DNA from: Myxococcales bacterium
GTDB taxonomy: Bacteria > Myxococcota > Bradymonadia > UBA7976 > UBA1532
Length of the DNA: 17,877 nt
Direction: 5' to 3'
NCBI GenBank assembly: GCA_020633515.1
Contig: JACKDM010000073.1
Span: forward strand, 1 to 17,877
Position numbers and translations under genes: made by a program. Position 1 is the stretch's first letter; each line of letters starts with the position of its first letter. Below, one piece after another: positions 5,400-11,794 of this stretch. The notes beneath the pieces are model-generated. The model saw only the letters and a program-made list of their open reading frames with translations. It was not told the origin of the DNA and made no database searches.

Positions 5400-7907
5400 C
5401 TACCGCTCGCGCCCCACCCGCGCCTGCATGCGCTCGATCGCGTGCCGGATCACCGGCGCGTAGCGCGGATCGCGCTCCAGCCGCCGCCACGCCTGCGCGT
5501 GCCGCAGCGCCTCGGCCGCCTCGCCGAGCGCCCGCGAGCACACGAAGAGGCGCCGCGCGATGCGGGCGTCGGGCGCGTCGGTGTCCTCGGCGGCCTGCTG
5601 CAAGCGGGTGATCGCGAGGCGCCAGTCGCCATTGTTCATGCGCTCGCGCGCCTCGAGGAGGTGCAGCGTGTAGGGCGTCGGCGCGAAGCGGCGGCGCTCG
5701 ATCGCCGCGCGCAGGATCGGGAGCCGGTCGGGCGGCGTCGGGCGGGCGGCGAGCGTGGCGGCGATCGCGGTCGCGCCGGCCCACTCGCCGCGGGTCGCCT
5801 TGGTCAAGGCCTCTTCGAGCGCCGCCTCGGCGATGCCCTCGTCGATGAGCCCGGCGAGCGCGCGGGCGCGGGCGGTGTAGACGCTCGCCCCCGGGAAGCT
5901 CTCGACCCGGTGCGCCGCGGCCTGCCACTGCTCGTCGGCGATGCGATCGAGGATCTCGTGCCAGGTCTCCCGCGCCGCCGCCTCGCTCGCCGCGCGCGCC
6001 CGCAGCGCGGCGACCGGCGCGTCGTCGGGGCGGGCGGCGAGGACCCGGTCGAGGCGGTCGAGCGCGACCTCCCACGCCTCGCGGTCGATCGCCTCGCGCG
6101 CCTCGGCGCGCAGCGCGTGCAGCTCGACGGGCGGCGGATCGGGGTCGCGTGAGCTGAGCCAGATCCCCGAGGCGGCGCCGAGCGCGAAGATCAGCGCCGT
6201 GAAGAAGACCCGTCGCCGCTCGCGCCGGGTGTGGGCGAGGGTGCCGCCGGGCGCGGCGTCGTCGGCGAGCGCGGCGCTCCAGGTGCGGTTGATGCCTTCG
6301 GGGAGCGGCGCGACGTCGAAGGGCTCGGGCGGCGCGTCGATCGGCGGCCGGGACGCCGGCGGCTGGCTCGGGCGCCACGGGTCGGGCGGCGCGTCGATCG
6401 GCGGCCGCGCGGCGGGCGGCTGGCTGGTGTGCCACGGGTCGCGCCGCCCCGGGCGGGGGGGGATGGGCGCGATGTCGTCGAGGGTGTCGCCGAATCCGCC
6501 CGCCGCGAGCGGCGCGGTGTCGTCGGCGTCGTCGTCGCCGATGCCATCGTCGCGATCGCTGCCATCGGCGCGATCACTGCCATCCGCGCGGTCGCTGCCC
6601 GCCATGCCATCAATGTCATCGGAGCCGTCGATGCCATCGATGCCATCGGGGTCATCGGCGCCATCGATGTCATCGGACGCATCGATGCCATCACCGTCAT
6701 CCATCGCGCCGACGCCATCGTGATCATCCGCGCGCGCATCGAGCCCCGCGATCCCGATGCCATCGGGCGCGGTGCCATCGGCCGGCAGCTCCACCGCGCG
6801 CGCCGGCGGCTGACCGGCGAGCCAGCGCTCGAGCGACGGATCGGTCTCCTCGTCGGGCTCGGGGTCCATCGGCCGGGCGACCGGCGTCACCTGCCGCGCC
6901 CGCTGGAACGCCGGATCGGCGCCGCGCTCGGCGAGCGGGAGCGCGGCGGGGAGCACGATCGGCCCCGAGACGGCGTCGTCGGCGAGCCGCGTCGGCGGCG
7001 GGCGGGCGAGGCCGAGCGCTTCGAGGCGCTCCTGCACCGCGTGCATCGACGGCGGGCGGTCCTCGCGGGCCTTGTGCAGCATCGAGAGCACGAGCGCGGC
7101 GAGCGGCGCGGGCACGCTCGGGGGCAGCGGCGGCACCGTCTGGTGCAGGTGGCGCTGGATCGTCTGCATCAACCCCTCGCCCTGGAAGGGGTTTCGCCCG
7201 GCGAGCGCCTGATAGCACACGACGCCGAGCGAGTAGATGTCGGAGCGCCCGTCGATCAGCGGGTCGCTCTTGAGCTGCTCGGGCGACATGTAGGCGGGCG
7301 TGCCGGCGACGGTGCCGGTGATCGAGCGCGCGACGCTCTCGGTGTTGATGCGCACGACGCCGAAGTCGAGCACGCGCACGAAGGCGCGCTCGTCGTCGGC
7401 GGCTTCGAGGAAGAGGTTGTCGGGCTTGATGTCGCGGTGGATGACCCACTTGTCGTGCGCCTCGGCGAGCGCCGAGGCGGCCTGCTGCATCACGTCGGCG
7501 ACGGTGGCCGGCGAGAGCGTGTGGCGGGCGCGCAGCAGGTCGTCGAGGGTCTGCCCGCGCAAGAGCTCCATCGTGATGTAGAGGTGCCCGTCGCCGGTCG
7601 TGCCCGCGTCGTAGAGCCGCACCGTGTGCGGGTTCTCGAGGCGGCTGATCGCGCTCGCTTCGAGCTCGAAGCGGCGCACGAGCTCGGGTTGCAGGCGGGC
7701 GCGCACGACGTTGAGGATCTTGATGGCCGCCGGCGGGTGCGCCCGGTAGACGACGCCCATCGCGCCCGAGCCGAGGTAGCCGGTGATGGTGAACGGCCCG
7801 AGGCTGCGCCCGATGAGCGGGTCGTCGACGAGCGCGACGCGGTGCACCGGGCACCGGCTCACGTCGGCGTGGTAACGCTGGCCGCACTTGGGGCAGAGGC
7901 GATCCAT
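5400..7907 (-). CDS. Membrane-anchored Ser/Thr protein kinase with zinc ribbon
   Basis: 835 residues. A short zinc-ribbon-like motif comes first (C5-P-K-C8 ... C19-P-V-H22). The kinase domain is about 38-298: Gly-rich loop GYLGSGAMGVVY, K63, an alphaC Glu at 81 or 83, HRDIKPDN 157-164, DFG 181-183, SPE 208-210 and a D-x-x-S-L-G helix, so it should be active. A Pro- and Asp-rich linker (about 300-565) follows, with an Asp repeat (395-465) and a 19-residue tandem duplication. A single membrane segment at about 567-585 comes after basic RRERRR, so the kinase is cytoplasmic. The C-terminal 250 residues are alpha-helical, TPR-like, and periplasmic by prediction. Unusually, the segment between YRA and AIK is about 7 residues shorter than in typical Pkn-family kinases. 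It lies 57 bp downstream of the lipoprotein gene. The start has no obvious Shine-Dalgarno but precedes the zinc ribbon. Confidence 0.92.
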   Translation of the reverse strand: MDRLCPKCGQRYHADVSRCPVHRVALVDDPLIGRSLGPFTITGYLGSGAMGVVYRAHPPAAIKILNVVRARLQPELVRRFELEASAISRLENPHTVRLYDAGTTGDGHLYITMELLRGQTLDDLLRARHTLSPATVADVMQQAASALAEAHDKWVIHRDIKPDNLFLEAADDERAFVRVLDFGVVRINTESVARSITGTVAGTPAYMSPEQLKSDPLIDGRSDIYSLGVVCYQALAGRNPFQGEGLMQTIQRHLHQTVPPLPPSVPAPLAALVLSMLHKAREDRPPSMHAVQERLEALGLARPPPTRLADDAVSGPIVLPAALPLAERGADPAFQRARQVTPVARPMDPEPDEETDPSLERWLAGQPPARAVELPADGTAPDGIGIAGLDARADDHDGVGAMDDGDGIDASDDIDGADDPDGIDGIDGSDDIDGMAGSDRADGSDRADGSDRDDGIGDDDADDTAPLAAGGFGDTLDDIAPIPPRPGRRDPWHTSQPPAARPPIDAPPDPWRPSQPPASRPPIDAPPEPFDVAPLPEGINRTWSAALADDAAPGGTLAHTRRERRRVFFTALIFALGAASGIWLSSRDPDPPPVELHALRAEAREAIDREAWEVALDRLDRVLAARPDDAPVAALRARAASEAAARETWHEILDRIADEQWQAAAHRVESFPGASVYTARARALAGLIDEGIAEAALEEALTKATRGEWAGATAIAATLAARPTPPDRLPILRAAIERRRFAPTPYTLHLLEARERMNNGDWRLAITRLQQAAEDTDAPDARIARRLFVCSRALGEAAEALRHAQAWRRLERDPRYAPVIRHAIERMQARVGRER
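6327..6440. repeat. 57-bp tandem duplication inside the kinase linker
   Basis: Two in-frame copies, 6327-6383 and 6384-6440, encode 19-residue units of the form DPW..SQPPA.RPPIDAPP (residues 490-508 and 509-527). Divergence is a few bases, including a synonymous/near-synonymous cluster, so the duplication is fairly recent. Confidence 0.9.
6513..6725. repeat. Asp/Gly-rich 9-bp-type microrepeat in the kinase linker
   Basis: Degenerate iterations of GATGCCATC-like units (read on the plus strand) encode an acidic stretch of D-G-I-D, D-D-I-D-G and S-D-R-A-D-G units (kinase residues about 395-465). Copy number probably varies between strains through slippage. Confidence 0.85.
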
Positions 7908-7964
7908 CGGGCGACGAGAGTAGCCGGTATGTCCGGTGGCGTCATCGTCGCGCGCGGCGACCCG

Positions 7965-9419
7965 TCAGCGGTCGAGCCGCAGGATCATGCTCACCGCGCG
8001 GGTGAGCCGCCCGCGGTCGGGCGCCGGCAGCTCGAACGTCGAGAGCTCCCACCGCAGGCTGAGCTGGATGAAGTCGTCGGCGGGCAGCCCCTCGGTGAAC
8101 TCGGCGGGCAGCACCAGCGCGCCGCTCGCCGGTTCGTCGACGACGCAGCCGATCTGCACCTGCTCGCCGGCGAGCGGGTCGCGGTACGACAAGGTCAGCT
8201 CCAGCGGCCCTTCGCCCGCCGGGAGCGCGCCCCAGCGCACGGTGAGCGGCTCGCCGGGCACGTACTCGGGGGTGTTGGGCGAGGGCTCGAGGATGTCGAA
8301 CGGCGCGACCGCGTCGGCCGGCGCGGCGGCGGCGCCCGACTCGCGCAGCTCGAAGCGCTGGCCGGTGACGATCTCGACGGCGTGCTGCCCGATGGGGAGC
8401 CGGCGCACGACCTCGCGCAGCGCGTAGACCCAGATCGAGCTCTGCGGCACCCCGGGCGCGAGGCGGGCGGCGTCGAGGGTGAACTCGCCGTCGTCCCGGA
8501 GGCGGGCGGAGAGCTGGTAGAACTCGATGCCGCGGTAGAGGTTGGAGGGGCCGAAGACGGGCTTCGATCCGCCGATGAAGAAGCGCACCGCCTGCTCGCG
8601 GGTGGGGCGGGTGGTCTGCCAGTCGAGCGTGATCGGCCCGCCCGCGCCCTCGCCGCGCGCCGCGTCGAGGAAGGCGCGCAGCTCGGCCGCGTCGACGTCG
8701 CCGAGCACCGGCGGGGTCTCGACGGTCGCCTCGAACGGCCCGACGAGCGCGCCGCCGCCGGTGCGCACCTCGACCGTCTCGCCGCCCTGGTGCAGCGGGG
8801 TGCGGCCGAGCTCGGGGCTGTTGTCGTAGCTGAAGGTCGACAGCCGCGGGTCGAAGGTCGGGACGAGGTCGAGCTCGGCCTGCGAGGCGTCGATGTCGAC
8901 CGCGCCGAGGTGGGCGTCGGGATCGGGCGCCTCGGCGAGCCGCAGCACCTCGCAGGTCGCGCCCTCGATCATGCGCTCGGAGTAGCCGCGCACCTGCGCT
9001 TGCAGCCCGACGGTGCGGAACGCGATCAAGGTGCCGTCGGGGTCCTGCACGAGGTTGACCCGCCACGCCTGGCAGCCCTCGGGCGGGATGCCGCCGCAGC
9101 CGCCGCAGACGTTGGAGACGCCCTCGTCGATGCTGTCGTCCTGGTCGTCGTCGATCCCGTTGCAGCTCTCGGGCTCGGGGATGCCGAGGTCGGGGCCGAC
9201 GAAGCCGTCGAGCGCCGCCGCGTCGGCCGCGGCGTCACCATCGACCGCCGCGTCAAGCTCGGGCTCGGGCTCGGCGTCGACCGTCGCGTCGACCTCCGCG
9301 TCGGTCATCGGCGGCGGCCCGTCGCCCTCGCCGCCCAGATCGGCCCGCGCCCGCCCGCCCTCGTCGTCGCAGCCCCACGCCACCGCCGCGATCCACAGCC
9401 ACATCAACCCGCGTCGCAT
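7965..9419 (-). CDS. Lipoprotein with MopE-type acidic metal-binding motif
   Basis: 484 residues from ATG at 9419, fixed by a strong GGAGGT five bases upstream and by the signal peptide MRRGLMWLWIAAVAWGC with lipidated C17. An Asp/Ala-rich flexible stretch (about 24-75, repeated D-A-x-V-D) follows, typical of surface lipoproteins in this group. Residues 86-100, CNGIDDDQDDSIDEG, match the 'putative metal-binding' motif of MopE-like proteins (CNGxDDDCDGxxDE) and may bind calcium or copper, but the central Cys is replaced by Gln. Cysteines at 105, 108 and 116 follow. The remaining 360 residues look like beta-sandwich material, with no catalytic motif recognised. It starts 17 bp after the TIGR02757 gene and lies 57 bp before the kinase, so co-transcription is likely. 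Confidence 0.8.
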   Translation of the reverse strand: MRRGLMWLWIAAVAWGCDDEGGRARADLGGEGDGPPPMTDAEVDATVDAEPEPELDAAVDGDAAADAAALDGFVGPDLGIPEPESCNGIDDDQDDSIDEGVSNVCGGCGGIPPEGCQAWRVNLVQDPDGTLIAFRTVGLQAQVRGYSERMIEGATCEVLRLAEAPDPDAHLGAVDIDASQAELDLVPTFDPRLSTFSYDNSPELGRTPLHQGGETVEVRTGGGALVGPFEATVETPPVLGDVDAAELRAFLDAARGEGAGGPITLDWQTTRPTREQAVRFFIGGSKPVFGPSNLYRGIEFYQLSARLRDDGEFTLDAARLAPGVPQSSIWVYALREVVRRLPIGQHAVEIVTGQRFELRESGAAAAPADAVAPFDILEPSPNTPEYVPGEPLTVRWGALPAGEGPLELTLSYRDPLAGEQVQIGCVVDEPASGALVLPAEFTEGLPADDFIQLSLRWELSTFELPAPDRGRLTRAVSMILRLDR

Positions 9420-9436
9420 CTTCGACCTCCGTGTCT

Positions 9437-10285
9437 TCAAGCCGGCAGGCAACAGATCCGCCGGATCGGGCATCCGGCGCAAATCGCCGGCACCTGCCGC
9501 CGGGGGCACGCGCCGCTGATCCCGAGGTGAGCCAGCGCGAAGTCGTAGCGCAACGGATCGGCCGCATCGAGGCGGCGCAGCGCGTCGGTGATCTCGACCG
9601 CGCAGCGCCAGTCGGCCTGCGCCCGCGCGGTGAGCCCGAGCGCGCGCGAGATGCGGTGGATGTGGGTGTCGACCGGCATCGTGAGCCGGTGCGGGCCGAG
9701 CGCGCGCCACGCGCCGAAGTCGACCTCATCGGGGCCGCGCACCATCCAGCGCAGCCACATGTTGTACCGCTTGCAGGCGCTCCCGGCCGCCGGGTCGCAG
9801 AGCAGGTGCAAAAAGCCCCGGCTCTCGGGCATCGCCGCCGTCGGCGCGATCAACGCCGCCCGCAGCCGCCCGAGCAGCGGCCGCAGGTCGGGCGCGGCCG
9901 GATCGTCGAGCGCCATCACCGCCGCGCCGAGGCTGCCTGATTCGCGGATCAACGCGCCCGCGCCGAGCCAGAGCCGCGCGAGGTCGTCGCCGCGGGTGAA
10001 GCGGTAGACCACGCCATCGAACCGCCGCCGCGCCGCCGCCGGATCGTCCGCGGCCGCCGCCGCCGCCGGCGCCGGGCCCATGCGCGCGGTCACCTCGGCG
10101 AGCGCGCGCCCGATCAGATCGGCGCGGCCATAAGCGAGCAGCCCGGCGAAGAGCGCGACCACCTCCCGATCGGGCCCCGCCGGCCAGCGGTGGGGGAACG
10201 CGATCGGATCGGCCGCGCGCCGCCCCTGGTGGTCGTACCCCGCGATGAGCGCGTCGAGCGTCGCTTTGAGGTCATCGGCCGGCAT
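9437..10285 (-). CDS. TIGR02757-family protein (Nth-like, Fe-S type C-terminus)
   Basis: 282 residues. Family hallmarks are DPIAFPHRW (27-34), ALFAGLLAYGRADLIGRAL, YRF, the GSACKRYNMWLRWMVR segment (169-183), VDFGAWRALGP, and PVDTHIHRISRALGLT (204-219). The fold is related to HhH-GPD DNA glycosylases such as endonuclease III: D206 in VDTHIHR corresponds to the catalytic Asp of VDTHV.R. The C-terminus has C260-x8-C269-x2-C272-x5-C278, resembling their [4Fe-4S] loop. The classical HhH lysine motif (LPGVGxKTA) is not seen, so glycosylase activity is uncertain and the substrate is unknown. It lies 39 bp downstream of the DUF2894 gene on the same strand. The ATG at 10285 has no clear Shine-Dalgarno; translation may depend on the upstream gene. 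Confidence 0.88.
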   Translation of the reverse strand: MPADDLKATLDALIAGYDHQGRRAADPIAFPHRWPAGPDREVVALFAGLLAYGRADLIGRALAEVTARMGPAPAAAAAADDPAAARRRFDGVVYRFTRGDDLARLWLGAGALIRESGSLGAAVMALDDPAAPDLRPLLGRLRAALIAPTAAMPESRGFLHLLCDPAAGSACKRYNMWLRWMVRGPDEVDFGAWRALGPHRLTMPVDTHIHRISRALGLTARAQADWRCAVEITDALRRLDAADPLRYDFALAHLGISGACPRRQVPAICAGCPIRRICCLPA

Positions 10286-10324
10286 CGGGGGGAGGATGCG
10301 GCGCGCCCCTCGCCGGGTGCGCGG

Positions 10325-11047
10325 TCAGCGCCGCCGCTTCTTGCCCGGCGGCGCGCCCTCGGGCAGCCGGCGCAGCGCGTCGAGGTCTTCGAGCCCGGTC
10401 AGATAGGCGCGCAGATAACCCGGCGAGAGCCCCTCGACGAGCGCGAGCGCCTGCGCCGAGAGCGCCTCGGGGTTGTAGGGCCCCGCCTGCTCGGGGAGCC
10501 GATCGGCCGCGCGGGCGACGACGAGCGCGCTGCGGGCGTGATCGGCCGCCTCGCGGAACAGCGCCTGCGCGAGCCGGTCGCCGAGCGCGCGCAGCTCGGG
10601 CATCGGCTGCGGGCCGCGCTCGACCGCCGCGACCCGCTCGCGCAGCGACGGCGGCACCGTCGCGCCGCGCGCCTGCGCCTGCCGCCACAGCCGCACCACC
10701 CGCTCGCGCGCGATGTCGACGTCGTCGGTCCGCGCCGCCCGCAGCGCCCGCGCCGCCTCCTGCTTGATTTGCTTGTAGTCGCCGCGCGCGAACGCATCGG
10801 CGAAGCCGCCATCGGGATCGGCCCCCGCCGCGGTCAGCGTGCCCAGCGTCGCCCGCGCCTCGGCCTGCGCCGACGCAAACGCCGCCTCGAACGCCGACAG
10901 CCGCTCCGCCGCCCGCCGCCGCAGGTGCTCGCCGGCGAGACCTTCCAACCCCTCGGCGCGCCCGAGCAGCGCCTCGATGAAGCGGAACCCCGGCCCGTCG
11001 AAGACCTCGGCGCCCGCCGCGCGGAGCTGGTCGAGCCGCGACTTCAC
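10325..11047 (-). CDS. DUF2894 domain-containing protein
   Basis: 240 residues. The GTG start overlaps the stop of the OmpA-domain gene in a GTGA, which indicates translational coupling; the frame stays open further upstream but only inside the OmpA gene. It has no signal peptide or membrane segment, so it should be cytoplasmic. I recognise DUF2894 from GFRFIEALLGRA (20-31) followed by a long helical stretch, and from the C-terminal ADRLPEQAGPYNPEALSAQALALVEGLSPGYLRAYLTGLEDL, which parallels the family's 'P..AGPLN...L...SL..M..SP.YL..F...LD.L'. It ends in a basic tail (KKRRR). In proteobacteria this family travels with DUF802 and OmpA-domain genes, exactly as here. Its function is unknown; it may be the cytosolic effector or adaptor of the membrane motor. 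Confidence 0.8.
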   Translation of the reverse strand: MKSRLDQLRAAGAEVFDGPGFRFIEALLGRAEGLEGLAGEHLRRRAAERLSAFEAAFASAQAEARATLGTLTAAGADPDGGFADAFARGDYKQIKQEAARALRAARTDDVDIARERVVRLWRQAQARGATVPPSLRERVAAVERGPQPMPELRALGDRLAQALFREAADHARSALVVARAADRLPEQAGPYNPEALSAQALALVEGLSPGYLRAYLTGLEDLDALRRLPEGAPPGKKRRR

Positions 11048-11685
11048 GGCGCCGCCCCCGCCGGCCGATCCTGCGGCAGCGGCACGATCTCGACCCGCCG
11101 GTTGCGCGCCCGGCTCGCCTCGTCGACGTTGGGCACCGCCGGGTGATGGGCGCCGAAGCCCGCCGCGAAGAGCCGCTCCGGCGGCACCGACTGCTCGACG
11201 AGCCCGCGCACCACCACCAGCGCGCGCTCGGTCGAGAGCTGCCAGTTGTCGTCGAAGCGCCGCCGCGCGCCGTGGATCGGGAGGTCGTCGGTGAAGCCGC
11301 CGACCATCACCATCTGGTCCTGCGCGGTCAGCCAGGCCCCGAGCGGCGGCCCGATCTCGCGCAAGAGCGCCGCGCCCTCGTCGCGCAGCTCGGCCGAGTA
11401 GAGGTCGAAGAGCACGCTCCCCGCGATCCCGATCCGCCCGTCTTCGAGCGTGATCCGCCCCGCCGCGAGCGGTGCGGCGAGCGCCGCTTCGAGCGCCGCG
11501 AGCCGCGACGACGCCTCCTGCCGCGCGCTCTGCTCGGCCTCGAGCTCGACGGTGAGGTCGACCTGGAACCAGATCGCGACGACGAAGAAGAGCACGAAGA
11601 GCCCGAGCAGCCCGGCCATGAGGTCGCCGAAGACCACCCACACATGCCCCGCCTCACCGGCGGCCTCGCGCTCGTCGATCAACAT
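11044..11685 (-). CDS. MotB/ZorB-like OmpA-domain protein
   Basis: 213 residues from ATG at 11685; a GTG at 11733 in the same frame is an alternative that adds 16 residues. One membrane helix at about 17-40 begins VVFGD21LMAGLLG. The Asp at its cytoplasmic edge sits where MotB (YADFMTAMM) and ZorB carry the proton/sodium-binding Asp, so ion-driven function is likely. A short coiled region (44-72) follows. The OmpA/MotB peptidoglycan-binding domain is about 85-203: VGGFTD133D, NWQLSTER154ALVVV, RLFAAGFG, and NRRVEI at the end. It should be an inner-membrane stator that anchors to the wall, paired with the MotA-like DUF802 protein encoded upstream. The 109-bp gap to that gene contains an inverted repeat. 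Confidence is high for the domains and moderate for the start. Confidence 0.9.
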   Translation of the reverse strand: MLIDEREAAGEAGHVWVVFGDLMAGLLGLFVLFFVVAIWFQVDLTVELEAEQSARQEASSRLAALEAALAAPLAAGRITLEDGRIGIAGSVLFDLYSAELRDEGAALLREIGPPLGAWLTAQDQMVMVGGFTDDLPIHGARRRFDDNWQLSTERALVVVRGLVEQSVPPERLFAAGFGAHHPAVPNVDEASRARNRRVEIVPLPQDRPAGAAP

Positions 11686-11726
11686 GGCGCACCCCAGCGG
11701 CGCACCGCGGCGCGCGTCGACCCACC

Positions 11727-11750
11727 GTGGCACGCCCCGTCACGCGCCAC
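11727..11750. other. Inverted repeat between the DUF802 and OmpA-domain genes
   Basis: Arms GTGGCACG (11727-11734) and CGCGCCAC (11743-11750) match at 7 of 8 positions around an 8-base loop. It overlaps the alternative GTG start of the OmpA gene. It could attenuate, or influence the ratio of the two motor subunits. No T-run is present. Confidence 0.25.
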
Positions 11751-11794
11751 CAGCCCGCCGTGGCGCAGCGTGACCCGGTTCGCGCCGCCGCCGA

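Noticed and set aside
5340..5400. Intrinsic terminator after the kinase gene
   Set aside because: GGCGCC-rich sequence can fold, but no run of T follows on the minus strand and the stem is ambiguous.
6231..9530. 1,099-codon plus-strand open frame opposite the kinase and lipoprotein genes
   Set aside because: Its translation is Arg/His/Val-rich with no domain, and the minus strand encodes clear kinase and lipoprotein motifs. It is a mirror of codon bias.
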